Source of the DNA: an uncultured Lachnospiraceae bacterium
GTDB taxonomy: Bacteria > Bacillota > Clostridia > Lachnospirales > Lachnospiraceae
Direction: 5' to 3'
NCBI GenBank assembly: GCA_910587085.1
Contig: CAJUMC010000013.1
Span: 1-64,000 of the forward strand
DNA length: 64,000 nt
Under the pieces are notes generated by a model. It ran no database searches and was not told where the DNA came from. It was given only the letters and a program-made list of their open reading frames with translations. Made by a program: the position numbers and the translations under genes. Each line of letters opens with the position of its first letter. The stretch's first letter is position 1. Shown piece after piece: positions 46,381 through 55,987 of the stretch.

Positions 46381-47655
46381 TTACACCTCGTCGATTGCCC
46401 TGCCGATATCATTTCTCATATATTTATTGTCAAAATCAATCCATTCCGTCGCCTCGTAAGCCTTTGCACGCGCCTGCTTCAGATCTGTGCCGATTGCCGT
46501 CACACCGAGCACGCGGCCGCCGTTTGTGACGATCGCGCCGTCCTTTCCGAACCGGGAACCCGCATGAAAAACAAAATAGTCATTCTTTCCCTCAAAACGT
46601 TCCAGGCCGCGGATCGGAAATCCCTTCTCATACTTTTCCGGATAACCGTCAGATGCAAGAATAACGCAGACTGCCGCGTTGTCCTCAAACTGCAGCTCTA
46701 TCTCGCCGAGCCTGCCGTCGATGCATGCCTCGAACACATCGACAATATCGTTCTTCATGCGCGGCAGCACAACCTGAGTCTCCGGATCACCGAAACGCGC
46801 ATTATACTCCAGCACCTTCGGCCCGTTCGGCGTCAGAATCAGTCCCACAAAAAGCACCCCGACAAAATCGCGCCCTTCTTTTTTCATCGCATCCATCGTC
46901 GGCTGATAAACATACTTTTTGCAGAACTCGTCCACCTCGCCCGTATAGAACAGACTCGGTGAAAAAGTACCCATGCCGCCGGTATTCAGGCCCTGGTCTC
47001 CGTCCTTCGCGCGCTTGTGATCCTGTGCGCTCGTCATCGTCCGTATCGTCGTGCCGTCGCAGAAGCAGAGCGCCGACACCTCCGGACCGATCAGAAATTC
47101 TTCGATCACAATGCTGTCGCCCGCTTCGCCGAACTGCCGGTCAATCATGAGCGTGCGCACACCCTCTTTCGCCTCCTCAAAGGTTTCGCAGATCAGTGCG
47201 CCTTTGCCCAGGGCCAGCCCGTCCGCCTTCACGGCGATCGGATAGGAAGCCGTCTCCAGATAGCGGATCGCTTTGTCGGCGTCAACAAAGGTTTCGTACG
47301 CCGCTGTCGGAATGCCGTATTTTTTCATCAGGTCCTTGGAAAACACCTTGGAGCCCTCAATGACAGCTGCATTTTTACGCGGGCCGAACACGCGCAGACC
47401 GCGCGCTTCAAACACATCGACAATCCCGCCGACAAGCGGAGCATCCATGCCGATTACCGTCAGATCTATTGCGTTTTCCTGCGCAAAATCGGCCAGCTTC
47501 TCAAATTCCATGGCGTCGATCGGTACGCACTCCGCTATCCCTGCAATCCCTGCGTTTCCCGGCGCGCAGTAGATCTTTTCCACGCGCGGGCTCTTTGATA
47601 TTTTCCAGGCAATGGCATGCTCTCTTCCGCCGCTGCCGACAATTAGTATTTTCAT
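46381..47655 (-). CDS. purD: Phosphoribosylamine--glycine ligase
   Basis: GAR synthetase (424 residues), second step of de novo purine synthesis, ATP-grasp type. It starts MKILIVGSGGREHAIAWKIS; the ATP-binding region has YPIAVKADGLALGKGALIC and the metal-binding segment GPKVLEYNARFGDPETQVVL. It is the last gene of purM-purN-purD. GAGGAG precedes the ATG. Its stop codon abuts the right 34-bp repeat. Confidence 0.97.
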   Translation of the reverse strand: MKILIVGSGGREHAIAWKISKSPRVEKIYCAPGNAGIAGIAECVPIDAMEFEKLADFAQENAIDLTVIGMDAPLVGGIVDVFEARGLRVFGPRKNAAVIEGSKVFSKDLMKKYGIPTAAYETFVDADKAIRYLETASYPIAVKADGLALGKGALICETFEEAKEGVRTLMIDRQFGEAGDSIVIEEFLIGPEVSALCFCDGTTIRTMTSAQDHKRAKDGDQGLNTGGMGTFSPSLFYTGEVDEFCKKYVYQPTMDAMKKEGRDFVGVLFVGLILTPNGPKVLEYNARFGDPETQVVLPRMKNDIVDVFEACIDGRLGEIELQFEDNAAVCVILASDGYPEKYEKGFPIRGLERFEGKNDYFVFHAGSRFGKDGAIVTNGGRVLGVTAIGTDLKQARAKAYEATEWIDFDNKYMRNDIGRAIDEV

Positions 47656-47728
47656 TTATAAACTCCTCTTTTCCGGTCTCTTTCAGACATTTAGAGACAC
47701 TTATTTTTCACGCTTCCGGAAGCTTTGC

Positions 47729-48355
47729 TCACGGCTCAGCATACGCATGCCCGGCCTCAAACGTCACCCTCCCGTTTGCTATCCGATCAATCGCCTGCGG
47801 AAGCAGCTGCCATTCGGCCTCCTCCATCACGCGCCGCTGCAGTGTCTCCGGCGTATCGCCCCGTTTGACCTCGACCGCCTTCTGCAGAAGAATCGGCCCG
47901 GAATCACAGCCCTCATCCACAAAATGTACCGTTGCGCCGGTCACCTTGCAGCCGCGCGCCAGCACCTCCTCATGTACCCTGAGTCCGTAGAATCCCTTGC
48001 CGCAGAAGGACGGAATCAGAGATGGGTGAATATTGATCATGCGGTTTCTGTAGCGGCTGATCAGAGCAGCCGGCAGAATCACAAGGAAACCGGCAAGCAC
48101 CACAAGATCCGGCGAGAACGAATCTGCCGCCGCAAGCAGCGCCTCATCAAACTGCGCCCGCTCCGCATAATCCTTCGGCGAAACACAGACCGCCGGAATA
48201 CCCGCATCCGCCGCACGGGTCAGTGCGTAGGCATCCTTTTTGTTGCTGATGACCCCGACGACCTCCGCATTGGTAATTTTTCCGTCCCGCAGCGCATCCA
48301 GAACAGCCTGCAGATTGGTTCCGCCGCCGGAAACCATGACAACCACTCTCAGCAT
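47729..48355 (-). CDS. purN: Phosphoribosylglycinamide formyltransferase
   Basis: GAR transformylase (208 residues), using 10-formyl-THF. Family features are VVVMVSGGGTNLQAVLDALR, VVLAGFLVILPAALISRYRN, RMINIHPSLIPSFCGKGFYG with the catalytic Asn-His pair, and VTGATVHFVDEGCDSGPILL with the catalytic Asp. Its start overlaps the purM stop by seven bases. Confidence 0.97.
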   Translation of the reverse strand: MLRVVVMVSGGGTNLQAVLDALRDGKITNAEVVGVISNKKDAYALTRAADAGIPAVCVSPKDYAERAQFDEALLAAADSFSPDLVVLAGFLVILPAALISRYRNRMINIHPSLIPSFCGKGFYGLRVHEEVLARGCKVTGATVHFVDEGCDSGPILLQKAVEVKRGDTPETLQRRVMEEAEWQLLPQAIDRIANGRVTFEAGHAYAEP

Positions 48356-49374
48356 AAGCGAATCCCTTTCTCGCCCTCCGCGATCTCTCCCACGATATAA
48401 GCCTTTTCGCCGGCCGCTTCGATCAGACGCACGGCCTCGTCGGCTTTCGCAGAATCCACGCAGAGCATCATACCGATACCCATATTGTATGTATTATACA
48501 TCATTTTCTCATCTATATTTCCGTCCACCGAAAGCATACGGAAAACCGGAGGGATTGGATAGCTGTCCTTGCGCAGCACCGCCGTCACTCCCTCGCGCAG
48601 CATGCGCGGAACATTTTCATAGAAACCGCCGCCGGTGATATGGCTGCACGCCTTGACCCGGATGCCGCCCGCCGCAAGCGATTTCAGCGCTCTCACGTAA
48701 ATCTTTGTCGGAGTGAGCAGCGTCTCGCCGAGCGTTGCGCCAAGCGACTCAAAATAGCTGTCAAGCTTCTCCCGCGTCATCGGAAAGACCTTGCGCACAA
48801 GGGAATAGCCGTTGCTGTGGATACCGGAGGACGCAATTCCGATAATCACATCCCCTGCGGCAAGCTCCGCGCCGTCAATCAGGTTTTTCCTGTCCACAAT
48901 GCCGACCGCAAAACCGGCAAGATCATATTCATCCACCGGATAAAAGCCTGGCATCTCCGCCGTCTCGCCCCCGATCAGCGCCGCGCCCGCCTGACGGCAG
49001 CCCTCCGCCACACCGGAGACGATTGTCGCGATTCTCTCCGGAATATTTTTTCCGCAGGCGATATAGTCAAGGAAAAACAGCGGCTCGCCGCCTGCACAGG
49101 CAATATCGTTCACACACATGGCCACGCAGTCGATACCGATCGTATCATGCTTGTCCATCAGAAACGCCAGCTTGAGCTTCGTACCGACACCGTCTGTGCC
49201 GGACACCAGCGTCGGCTCCTCCATGCCCATAAATCCCTTCAGCGAAAAGGCCCCGGAAAAACCGCCGATGCCGCCCAGCACCTCGCTTCTCATCGTGCCC
49301 TGAACATGCTTTTTCATCAGTTCCACCGCCTTGTAGCCCGCCTCAATATCCACTCCTGCCTTTTTGTAATCCAT
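48349..49374 (-). CDS. purM: Phosphoribosylformylglycinamidine cyclo-ligase
   Basis: AIR synthetase (341 residues), ATP-dependent ring closure. It starts MDYKKAGVDIEAGYKAVELM behind CGGAGGAG; the conserved DGVGTKLKLAF and VSGVAEGCRQAGAALIGGET segments are present. It is the first gene of purM-purN-purD, and the overlap with purN indicates coupled translation. Confidence 0.97.
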   Translation of the reverse strand: MDYKKAGVDIEAGYKAVELMKKHVQGTMRSEVLGGIGGFSGAFSLKGFMGMEEPTLVSGTDGVGTKLKLAFLMDKHDTIGIDCVAMCVNDIACAGGEPLFFLDYIACGKNIPERIATIVSGVAEGCRQAGAALIGGETAEMPGFYPVDEYDLAGFAVGIVDRKNLIDGAELAAGDVIIGIASSGIHSNGYSLVRKVFPMTREKLDSYFESLGATLGETLLTPTKIYVRALKSLAAGGIRVKACSHITGGGFYENVPRMLREGVTAVLRKDSYPIPPVFRMLSVDGNIDEKMMYNTYNMGIGMMLCVDSAKADEAVRLIEAAGEKAYIVGEIAEGEKGIRLC

Positions 49375-49484
49375 GAATGCTCCTCCGTTTCCAGTCAATC
49401 TCTCCCGCATCCCGCCGCCGGGCCCGCTCTTTCCGGTGCCGGCCTCGCTGAAAGCACGGTGCGCGCTGCCGATCCTCCCGGCAT

Positions 49485-49501
49485 CCGAACGAAATGTTCG
49501 A
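49485..49501. promoter_or_regulatory. PurBox-like palindrome upstream of purM
   Basis: CCGAACGAAATGTTCGA contains the CCGAAC core of Firmicute PurR boxes and an inverted GTTCG half at short spacing. It lies at about the predicted transcription start of purM-purN-purD. Canonical PurBoxes are two boxes 16-17 bases apart, so this is only a candidate. Confidence 0.4.
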
Positions 49502-49505
49502 CCCT

Positions 49506-49534
49506 ATTTTAACATAGATTAGCTCTTTTGTCTT
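49506..49534 (-). promoter_or_regulatory. Promoter of purM-purN-purD
   Basis: On the minus strand AAGACA (49529-49534) and TAAAAT (49506-49511) are separated by 17 bases. The leader is about 125 bases. No other gene is seen in 49375-49627. Confidence 0.6.
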
Positions 49535-49590
49535 ATACTTCTTCCATACAAAAACTTATTTAAAAACCTGTCAGGCGTCTTATCCCGTCA

Positions 49591-49620
49591 AACGGCGGAC
49601 GGAGATCTCTCCGCCCGCCG
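49591..49620 (-). terminator. Terminator after the S41 protease gene
   Basis: On the minus strand CGGCGGGCGGA pairs with TCCGTCCGCCG (one G-U), followed by a short TTTGA. It lies only seven bases after the stop. Confidence 0.55.
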
Positions 49621-49627
49621 TCCGGCA

Positions 49628-50902
49628 TCACTTTTCAATTTGATGGATCACAGCGCGGATCGCCTCCGTAAACTGCGTATCCTCCGCGCGCTCAATATTG
49701 GAGGAAATCACTCCCTCCGGCAGCTCGACAATAATATCCGGCGTAATGCCGACGCCGTGGATATTGCGTCCGAGCGGGGTGTAATAATCAGCGATTGTCA
49801 TCTTCACCGCCGAGCCGTCACTGAGCGGAATGATGGACTGAACGATCCCCTTTCCGAAACTCTGCGTACCGACAATCTCGGCAACGCCGTAATCCTGCAT
49901 CGCTCCCGCAAAGATCTCCGATGCGCTGGCGCTTCTCTCATTGATAATGACGGCCATCGGGATCTCAAACATATCGGCGTCCGAATTGTAATCCTCCTGC
50001 CGGCCGTGCTTATCCTTCATATAGACAATCAGTCCTTCCGGCAGGAACGGATCCAGCATATCAACCACGATATCGACATAGCCGCCCGGGTTGTCGCGAA
50101 GATCGAAAATCAGTCCCTCCGCGCCCCAGTCCTTCATTTCCTCCACTCTCGCAAGAAACTGATTTGCCGTAACCTCGTCAAACTCCATTACCGTAATCAG
50201 GCCCAGCTTATGTCCGTCCTCTTCAATTTTCTCCGCAGTTACGGTCTCCGCCTCGACAAAGGCCCTTTTCAGCTCAAAATCCAGATATTCCCCGTTCCGG
50301 TACATGGTAATGACAACCTTGGTATTCTCCTCGCCCTTCATTTTCGACACAACAAGATTGATATCCTGGCCGGACACGTCTTCCCCGTCCACCTTATAGA
50401 CAATATCTCCCGCCTGTATGCCGGCCTTATCCGCCGGAGAACCGGAAAACGGGCGGACAATGCTGATCAGCTTTGTGTTTACATCCTGCTGTACAAGGCA
50501 GCCGATCCCGCAGTACATGCCGGAGGAGCTTTCCATCATTGCGTCGTACTCTTCCGGAGTATAATAGCAGGAGTAAGGATCATTGCAGGCATACAGCAGC
50601 GCCCGGTAGATGGCAGTCTGATAGTCCTCCTGCGTCACCCCGTAAAGGAAATAATTGTCAACCAGACGGATAATGGAATTTGCCTTATCGTCAATCAGCC
50701 CGGCTCCCGGATTCCGCAGATTTCCGGTTTCGCTGTCCGGCTCGTCATCCTTGCTGTCCCTGTTGTCCCTGTTGTCCTCAAGCCCCTGCAGAGTGTTGTC
50801 CTTCTGCGGCTCCATCCTCCCCGAAAGTGCGTAGACACCTGTGAAAATCAGCGCGGTGCACACAATTCCGATAATCATACCGGCTACAAACTTATTTTTC
50901 AC
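49628..50902 (-). CDS. S41 family C-terminal processing peptidase
   Basis: Membrane-anchored serine protease (424 residues) of the CtpA/CtpB type. Residues 1-28 form a signal anchor, followed by an Asp/Asn/Arg-rich linker (about 35-62). A PDZ domain covers about 130-215 (GIGCLVQQD, ADKAGIQAGDIVYKVDGED). The protease domain has the substrate-carboxylate segment FDLRDNPGGYVDIVVDML, the SASASE nucleophile region (324-329) and Lys351 in GTQSFGKGIVQ. The start is GTG at 50902 after GAGG. It lies 47 bases from the M23 peptidase gene and probably forms an envelope-maintenance unit with it and ftsEX. Confidence 0.93.
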   Translation of the reverse strand: MKNKFVAGMIIGIVCTALIFTGVYALSGRMEPQKDNTLQGLEDNRDNRDSKDDEPDSETGNLRNPGAGLIDDKANSIIRLVDNYFLYGVTQEDYQTAIYRALLYACNDPYSCYYTPEEYDAMMESSSGMYCGIGCLVQQDVNTKLISIVRPFSGSPADKAGIQAGDIVYKVDGEDVSGQDINLVVSKMKGEENTKVVITMYRNGEYLDFELKRAFVEAETVTAEKIEEDGHKLGLITVMEFDEVTANQFLARVEEMKDWGAEGLIFDLRDNPGGYVDIVVDMLDPFLPEGLIVYMKDKHGRQEDYNSDADMFEIPMAVIINERSASASEIFAGAMQDYGVAEIVGTQSFGKGIVQSIIPLSDGSAVKMTIADYYTPLGRNIHGVGITPDIIVELPEGVISSNIERAEDTQFTEAIRAVIHQIEK

Positions 50903-50948
50903 ACCATTCCTCGATTCTGCTGCCCCTGCAGCGTTTCATCCTTAAATA

Positions 50949-52367
50949 CTAATTATAGCTCACATATTTCAGCGGGTCAACATGATTTCCGTTTTCCTTT
51001 ACGGAAAAGTGGACATGCGGGCCGGTGGAAATGCCGGTGGAGCCGACAAGCCCGATCACCGTTCCCTGCAGAACCTTATCGCCCTTCTTCACCAGCAGCT
51101 TGGAGCAATGCATGTAATAGGTCTCGATCCCGCCTCCGTGATCAATCGCCACATAATTTCCGCGGCTTGCATTGTAGCCGGCCTCGCTCACCGTGCCGGA
51201 GAGGGATGCTACAATCCGCGCACCGTACACGCCGCCGATATCAAGTCCCCTGTGATAGGTGCTTGCCCCCGCGGTCGGCGCTTTGCGCCAGCCGAAATAG
51301 GAATAAATCCTGCCGTCCCCCGGCAGCGGCCAGATCATTTTATCCGGATCGGTTTCGTCTCTCTCCACAACACTGTCCGCCGCGGCAAGACGCTTCGCAT
51401 CGCTCTCGTTTTCGGCGGCCTCCTTTGCTTCCTGCGCCGCCTTTGCCGCCTCTTCCGCCTTCCGTCTTCGCTCCTCCTCTTCCTTCTGCCGGCGCGCTTC
51501 CTCTTCCTTTCTCCTGCGTTCCTCTTCTTCAATCCTCCTGCGCTCTTCCTCCTTGATCTCCTCGATGGAGGCGTCCGCGCGGACAATCTGCTCGGCATAT
51601 TCCGCAAAGGTATCCTCGTCCATCTCGATCTGCGCAAGGTAGATTTCGATTTCCGCGCTCTTATCTGCAGAAAGTTTCTGAAGCGTATCCATATTGAATT
51701 CCGCGGTCTCCTTCAGAATGCCCAGCTTCTCCAGCTCCGCTTCCAGCTGCTGCTTCTGCTGCCCGACCGCCAGCTTCGCTTCCGTGTAGGAGGCCAGCAG
51801 CTGCTTGTCATACTCGGTTATCTTTTTCTGGTATTCCACACGGTTCAGCAGCTCGGAAAGGCTGGACGCGCCCAAAAGCAGCTCCAGCACGCTGCCCTCT
51901 CCGTTCTCATACATATACTGTATGCGGCGCTTCATCGCTTCATACTGAACCTCCTCCGTCTTTTCTGCCTCCGCGAGTGCAAGCCTCGTTTCCGCAAGTT
52001 CCGTCTCTGCCTCCCCGATCTCCACATCCAGCGCGGCAATTTCTTCGTTCAGATCAAGTATCTGCATATCCAGCTGCTCAATATACGCCAGGAGATCGGA
52101 CTTTTTCTTCTCATTTTCCCGAATCTGATCCGCAAGCTCATTTTTCTTGCGCTCCAGCTCCTTTCGCCTCTCCTCTGCCTCCTGCAGCTTCTCCTCATAA
52201 CTTTTCGCAAACAGCAGAGCATCCGCCGCCGCGCCGCCCGGCCGTTCCGGAAATATGGCCGCTTCCATGCGGATTCCTGCCGGCACGCGCGCAGCTGTCC
52301 CAAGAAACACAGCCGAGGTTACCGCAAACACCGCCGCCCGATATATGTTTTTTCGCTGCTTTTTCAT
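50949..52367 (-). CDS. M23 peptidase with coiled coil (EnvC/PcsB-like)
   Basis: Predicted 472-residue secreted cell-wall protein. It has a signal peptide, a long coiled coil of alternating Lys/Glu/Leu/Gln (about residues 50-270), a very charged Glu/Arg-rich linker, and a C-terminal LytM/M23 zinc endopeptidase domain (HRGLDIGGVYG, then GNYVAIDHGGGIETYYMHCS, ending HVHFSV). The catalytic His and HxH motifs are present. Coiled-coil M23 proteins in the same cluster as ftsE and ftsX are typically activated by FtsEX to split the division septum. The ATG at 52367 follows AAGGAGG. A 101-base spacer separates it from ftsX. Confidence 0.9.
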   Translation of the reverse strand: MKKQRKNIYRAAVFAVTSAVFLGTAARVPAGIRMEAAIFPERPGGAAADALLFAKSYEEKLQEAEERRKELERKKNELADQIRENEKKKSDLLAYIEQLDMQILDLNEEIAALDVEIGEAETELAETRLALAEAEKTEEVQYEAMKRRIQYMYENGEGSVLELLLGASSLSELLNRVEYQKKITEYDKQLLASYTEAKLAVGQQKQQLEAELEKLGILKETAEFNMDTLQKLSADKSAEIEIYLAQIEMDEDTFAEYAEQIVRADASIEEIKEEERRRIEEEERRRKEEEARRQKEEEERRRKAEEAAKAAQEAKEAAENESDAKRLAAADSVVERDETDPDKMIWPLPGDGRIYSYFGWRKAPTAGASTYHRGLDIGGVYGARIVASLSGTVSEAGYNASRGNYVAIDHGGGIETYYMHCSKLLVKKGDKVLQGTVIGLVGSTGISTGPHVHFSVKENGNHVDPLKYVSYN

Positions 52368-52468
52368 CGCTTTCCTCCTTATTTTCATCCGGAATCTTTC
52401 CGTTCCCCTTGACCCTCACACAGCGCAGGATGTTCCCTCCGGCTATATGCTGCGTTTTATCGCATTTA

Positions 52469-53383
52469 CTATCGGAATTTTCTCAGTTGCCGCTTCAGAG
52501 TCAGCCATGTCCCCAGCAGGCCGATGCCGATGCCGATGCCGAAAGAAACCGGTATCAAGCCGGAAAACACCTGCTCCGTATTGAGAAACTGCATGCTTCC
52601 TCCGAATACGCCGGCAAATTTGCCTGAAATAAATATTACGATCCTGTGATAAAGGCCGTAAAGCAGCAGCAGAGGTATGGCCGCGCCGACGGTACCGAGC
52701 AGCGCCCCCTCAATAAAGAACGGCGCCTGTATAAAAAAGTCCGTGGCCCCGATCAGCTTCATAATCGAAATTTCCTGCTGGCGCACCGTAACGCCGGTCG
52801 AAATTGTCGTGCTGATCAGAAAAACAGCGACCGCAGCCAGTATCGTGATAATCACCGTGGTAACAAACCGCATCACCCGGTTTACGCTGTTCAGCGTATC
52901 CGCCAGCCCCTTCAGATCATTGACCAGGCGCACGCCCTCCAGCCCCTCTATATATCTCACAAGAACATCCTGCATCGAAACATCGCTGATATGTACTTCA
53001 AACGAGGCCGAGTTCTCCAGCGGATTGTCGTCCCCGAAGCTTGCAATCTGGGATTCGTCCAGGCTGGTTTCCTTGTACCGCTCCCAGGCCTCCTCGGCGG
53101 AAATGTATACGACATACGCCACTTCGGCGCGTTCCCCGATCAGTCTTTCAAGCTCCCTCACCCGCTCATCGTCAATCCCCTCGTCAAAAAACACGGTCAC
53201 TCCCATATTGGTTTCCGCATTCTTAATGGCGTGCTGCAGATTTCCAAGCAGAAAATAGAAAATTCCGAAAAGAAACAGACAGGCCGTCATCGTACCGATG
53301 GATGCCAGAGAAAAGGTTCGGTTCCTCTTCAGATTTTTTCCTCCCTGTCTGACGCTATATATTATTGTACTGACTCTTGGCAT
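52469..53383 (-). CDS. ftsX: Cell division protein FtsX
   Basis: FtsX (304 residues), the permease partner of FtsE that transmits ATP hydrolysis to a cell-wall hydrolase. It has four transmembrane segments (about 27-50, 180-205, 230-255, 275-300) and a large extracellular loop between the first two. The start at 53383 (MPRVSTIIYSVRQGGKNLKR) follows AAGGGTGG and overlaps the 3' end of ftsE by 29 bases, so the pair is translationally coupled. The M23 coiled-coil protein downstream is the likely target. Confidence 0.95.
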   Translation of the reverse strand: MPRVSTIIYSVRQGGKNLKRNRTFSLASIGTMTACLFLFGIFYFLLGNLQHAIKNAETNMGVTVFFDEGIDDERVRELERLIGERAEVAYVVYISAEEAWERYKETSLDESQIASFGDDNPLENSASFEVHISDVSMQDVLVRYIEGLEGVRLVNDLKGLADTLNSVNRVMRFVTTVIITILAAVAVFLISTTISTGVTVRQQEISIMKLIGATDFFIQAPFFIEGALLGTVGAAIPLLLLYGLYHRIVIFISGKFAGVFGGSMQFLNTEQVFSGLIPVSFGIGIGIGLLGTWLTLKRQLRKFR

Positions 53384-54107
53384 AAGCATAACCACCCTTT
53401 TGATCACTGACAATGATCCCGTTTTTTACCGTAATAACCCTCTTCTGCATCTCATCGACAATCTCCTTGTTATGAGTGACCACCACGACCGTCGTCCCCC
53501 GCCGGTTGATGTCGTCCAGCAGCGCCATGATCTCTCTTGAATTTTTCGGATCGAGATTCCCGGTCGGCTCGTCCGCCAGCAGAATCACCGGATTGTTTAC
53601 AAGCGCCCTGGCAAGCGCCACCCTCTGTTGCTCCCCTCCGGACAGTTCTTTCGGAAGCGACCGGTATTTGTCCCCGAGCCCTACCATCGCCAGCATCCGA
53701 GGCGTCTGCCGGTTGATCTCGCGCGAAGGCGCCTCTATAACGCGCTGTGCAAAGGCAACGTTTTCAAACACTGTCCGATCCGGCAGAAGGCGGAAATCCT
53801 GAAAAACAACGCCGAGCTTGCGCCGGAACCGGCTTACCTGCCAGCGCCTCAGGCGCGACAGCTGCTTCCCTGCCACAAAAATTTTGCCCGACGTCGGCTT
53901 GACCTCGCGCAGCATCAGCTTGATCAGCGTTGATTTACCCGAACCGCTGTTGCCGACAATAAATACAAACTCGCCCTTGCGTATCTCCAGATTCACGTTT
54001 TTAAGTGCCGGTATCCCGCTCTGATATTCCTTCGAAACATTTTCAAACAAAATTACCGGCGCGTCAATTTCCTTAAGCTGGCTATCCAAATCGTATCTCT
54101 GACCCAC
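53355..54107 (-). CDS. ftsE: Cell division ATP-binding protein FtsE
   Basis: ABC ATPase (250 residues). Walker A is GNSGSGKST, the Q-loop region is VVFQDFRLLPDRTVFENVAF, the signature is LSGGEQQR, Walker B is VILLADEPTGNLD, and the H-loop is VVTHNKE. The start was placed at GTG 54107 because GGGAG lies nine bases upstream; this gives an N-terminal extension of about 20 residues before the usual start of the domain. No ATG in a better position was seen. It is followed by ftsX with a 29-base overlap. Confidence 0.93.
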   Translation of the reverse strand: MGQRYDLDSQLKEIDAPVILFENVSKEYQSGIPALKNVNLEIRKGEFVFIVGNSGSGKSTLIKLMLREVKPTSGKIFVAGKQLSRLRRWQVSRFRRKLGVVFQDFRLLPDRTVFENVAFAQRVIEAPSREINRQTPRMLAMVGLGDKYRSLPKELSGGEQQRVALARALVNNPVILLADEPTGNLDPKNSREIMALLDDINRRGTTVVVVTHNKEIVDEMQKRVITVKNGIIVSDQKGGYAYAKSQYNNI

Positions 54108-54364
54108 TGCTTTTTTCTCCCGTTCCAAACCTGTTTCTCTGTCCTGCCTTCCTTGATATTGCCTGTATGCTTTTTTCCTGCCCGCAGCATGCCTGTTCTT
54201 TTCCGCAGATTCCTGCCCGCTGCCGCAAATTTCCCGCACCCGTGCCTCCGGTTTTGCTCACTATAACCCGATAATATGGCAAAAATCGGGCAGCCTGCGC
54301 CGCAGAAAGCAAAATGCCGGCAGCAAAGCAGGGTTCGCCCCGCCTCCGCTGTCAGCATTTCGGA

Positions 54365-55453
54365 TCAATATTCCTGATTCTCCATGTACTTCATATATTT
54401 CACCACCATCAGCGCGATCTTGAAGGTGATTGCGTCGTCAAAAACGCGGAGGTCGAGATTTGTGCTTTTCTGCAGCTTATCCAGCCGGTACACAAGCGTA
54501 TTTCTATGGATGTAGAGCTGGCGGGAGGTCTCCGACACGTTCAGGCTGTTCTCAAAGAACTTGTTGATTGTCGTCAGCGTCTCCTCATCGAATTCATCCG
54601 GGGATTTCCCGTCAAAAATTTCGCGTATAAACATTTTGCAGAGCGGCATCGGCAGCTGGTAAATCAGACGGCCGATCCCGAGATTGCTGTAAGCCACGAC
54701 ATTGCGCCCGCTGTAAAAAATCTTGCCGACATCGAGCGCCATCTTCGCCTCCTTGTAGGAGCGGGATACATCTTTGATTTCATTGACAATCGTGCCGAAC
54801 GCGACATGGGCCTTTGTCATTGCCTCCGTGTTCAGCATGTCAAGAATCACTTTGGCCGTTCTCGTCATATCGTCATAGGTTTCATTCGGCTTAAGTTCCT
54901 TGACGAGAATAATGTTTTTCTCGTCCACCGCTGTGATAAAATCCTTTGTTTTCCCGGAAAAAAGCCCCCGCACCGTCTCGAGCGCGTTGTTGTCCTTCTC
55001 GTTCTTCGTCTCGATAATAAACACCACGCGGCGCACGTCGGTCTCGATATGCAGCTTTTTCGCGCGGTTGTAAATATCGACAAGGAGCAGATTGTCAAGC
55101 AGCAGATTTTTGATAAAATTGTCCTTATCGTAGCGTTCCTTGTACGCAATAAGAAGATTCTGAATCTGGAAGGCCGCCAGCTTTCCGATCATATAAACAT
55201 CGTCGCTCTCCCCGCGCGCAAGAATCACATATTCCAGCTGATGCTCGTCAAACACCTTGAAGAACTGATAGCCCTGCAGCACCTGGCTGTCCGCCGGAGA
55301 ATCCACAAACGCCAGCACCGCGTTCTCATACTCGTCCGCATTGCTGATGGTAGTGGCAAGCGCCTTGCCCTCCGTGTCCATCACGCAGATATCCACTCTC
55401 GTAATCGCCTTTAATCCGTCAATCGTATTCTGAAGTATCTGATTTGAAATCAT
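54365..55453 (-). CDS. CdaR/PucR-type transcriptional regulator
   Basis: Predicted 362-residue regulator with an N-terminal sugar-diacid-recognition-like sensor (MISNQILQNTIDGLKAITRV to about 130), a central GGDEF-like region, and a C-terminal PucR helix-turn-helix (FFENSLNVSETSRQLYIHRN, then TLVYRLDKLQK, about 300-345). The ATG at 55453 follows AAAGGTG. It has its own promoter at 55560-55588. The gene is on the same strand as ftsEX with about 258 bases between; co-occurrence with ftsEX in Lachnospiraceae is my recollection. The effector and target genes are unknown. Confidence 0.82.
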   Translation of the reverse strand: MISNQILQNTIDGLKAITRVDICVMDTEGKALATTISNADEYENAVLAFVDSPADSQVLQGYQFFKVFDEHQLEYVILARGESDDVYMIGKLAAFQIQNLLIAYKERYDKDNFIKNLLLDNLLLVDIYNRAKKLHIETDVRRVVFIIETKNEKDNNALETVRGLFSGKTKDFITAVDEKNIILVKELKPNETYDDMTRTAKVILDMLNTEAMTKAHVAFGTIVNEIKDVSRSYKEAKMALDVGKIFYSGRNVVAYSNLGIGRLIYQLPMPLCKMFIREIFDGKSPDEFDEETLTTINKFFENSLNVSETSRQLYIHRNTLVYRLDKLQKSTNLDLRVFDDAITFKIALMVVKYMKYMENQEY

Positions 55454-55559
55454 GCCTGTCGTACCACACCTTTCATGAATGGAATGAGCCTTCCGATTCG
55501 CCCTTCTGCCGGTAAATATGTCTGCCCCGAAGCCTTTCCGCAATCGTTGAAGTGGCTTT

Positions 55560-55588
55560 ATTTTATCATCAATTTCGTAAAAAGTAAA
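55560..55588 (-). promoter_or_regulatory. Promoter of the CdaR-type regulator
   Basis: On the minus strand TTTACT (55583-55588) and TAAAAT (55560-55565) are separated by 17 bases. The remaining part of 55454-55987 contains no recognisable gene. Confidence 0.6.
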
Positions 55589-55987
55589 CAGACTTCACAG
55601 AATATTTAAGCATTTCTTCGTGTATAAATCCAAAAACCATGCCAAAGCAATTTGTTCAGCCTTTAAACTAAAAAGACCGTCAATCTGCTGTGTCGGATAA
55701 ACGGTTATGGATGACAGTATTTGGTTTTAGCCCCGCCGGAAAAGTGCAGCGCAAAGCAGATCTTTCCAGCGAGGGCACAGGGAATTGCACAAAATCTTTG
55801 TAAATAAGCTCCGGGAATGATATTATCGGCGCATCGCGCAGCTCCCATTTTTTCAAGCCAGGGCAGAGTGATAAAAAGGATAAAAATCCTCAAAAACAGA
55901 ACTGTCACGCTCCGTCGGCTCAAAATGTTAATTTGTCCGATCGTATCACCCCATAACGGTCAGCTCCTCCGGAGGGCAGCTGCACCA

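Noticed and set aside
46119..46412. A 97-residue minus-strand ORF between purD and the fusion gene
   Set aside because: It runs through the terminator and the 34-bp repeat, is Arg/Ser/Cys-rich and has no ribosome binding site.
49640..51556. A 638-codon plus-strand open frame across the S41 and M23 genes
   Set aside because: It spans two real minus-strand genes and their spacer and is rich in Arg/His/Pro as expected of a shadow.
55705..55923. A small ORF between the hydrolase and the CdaR-type regulator
   Set aside because: No start signal, low-complexity content, and no resemblance to a known protein.
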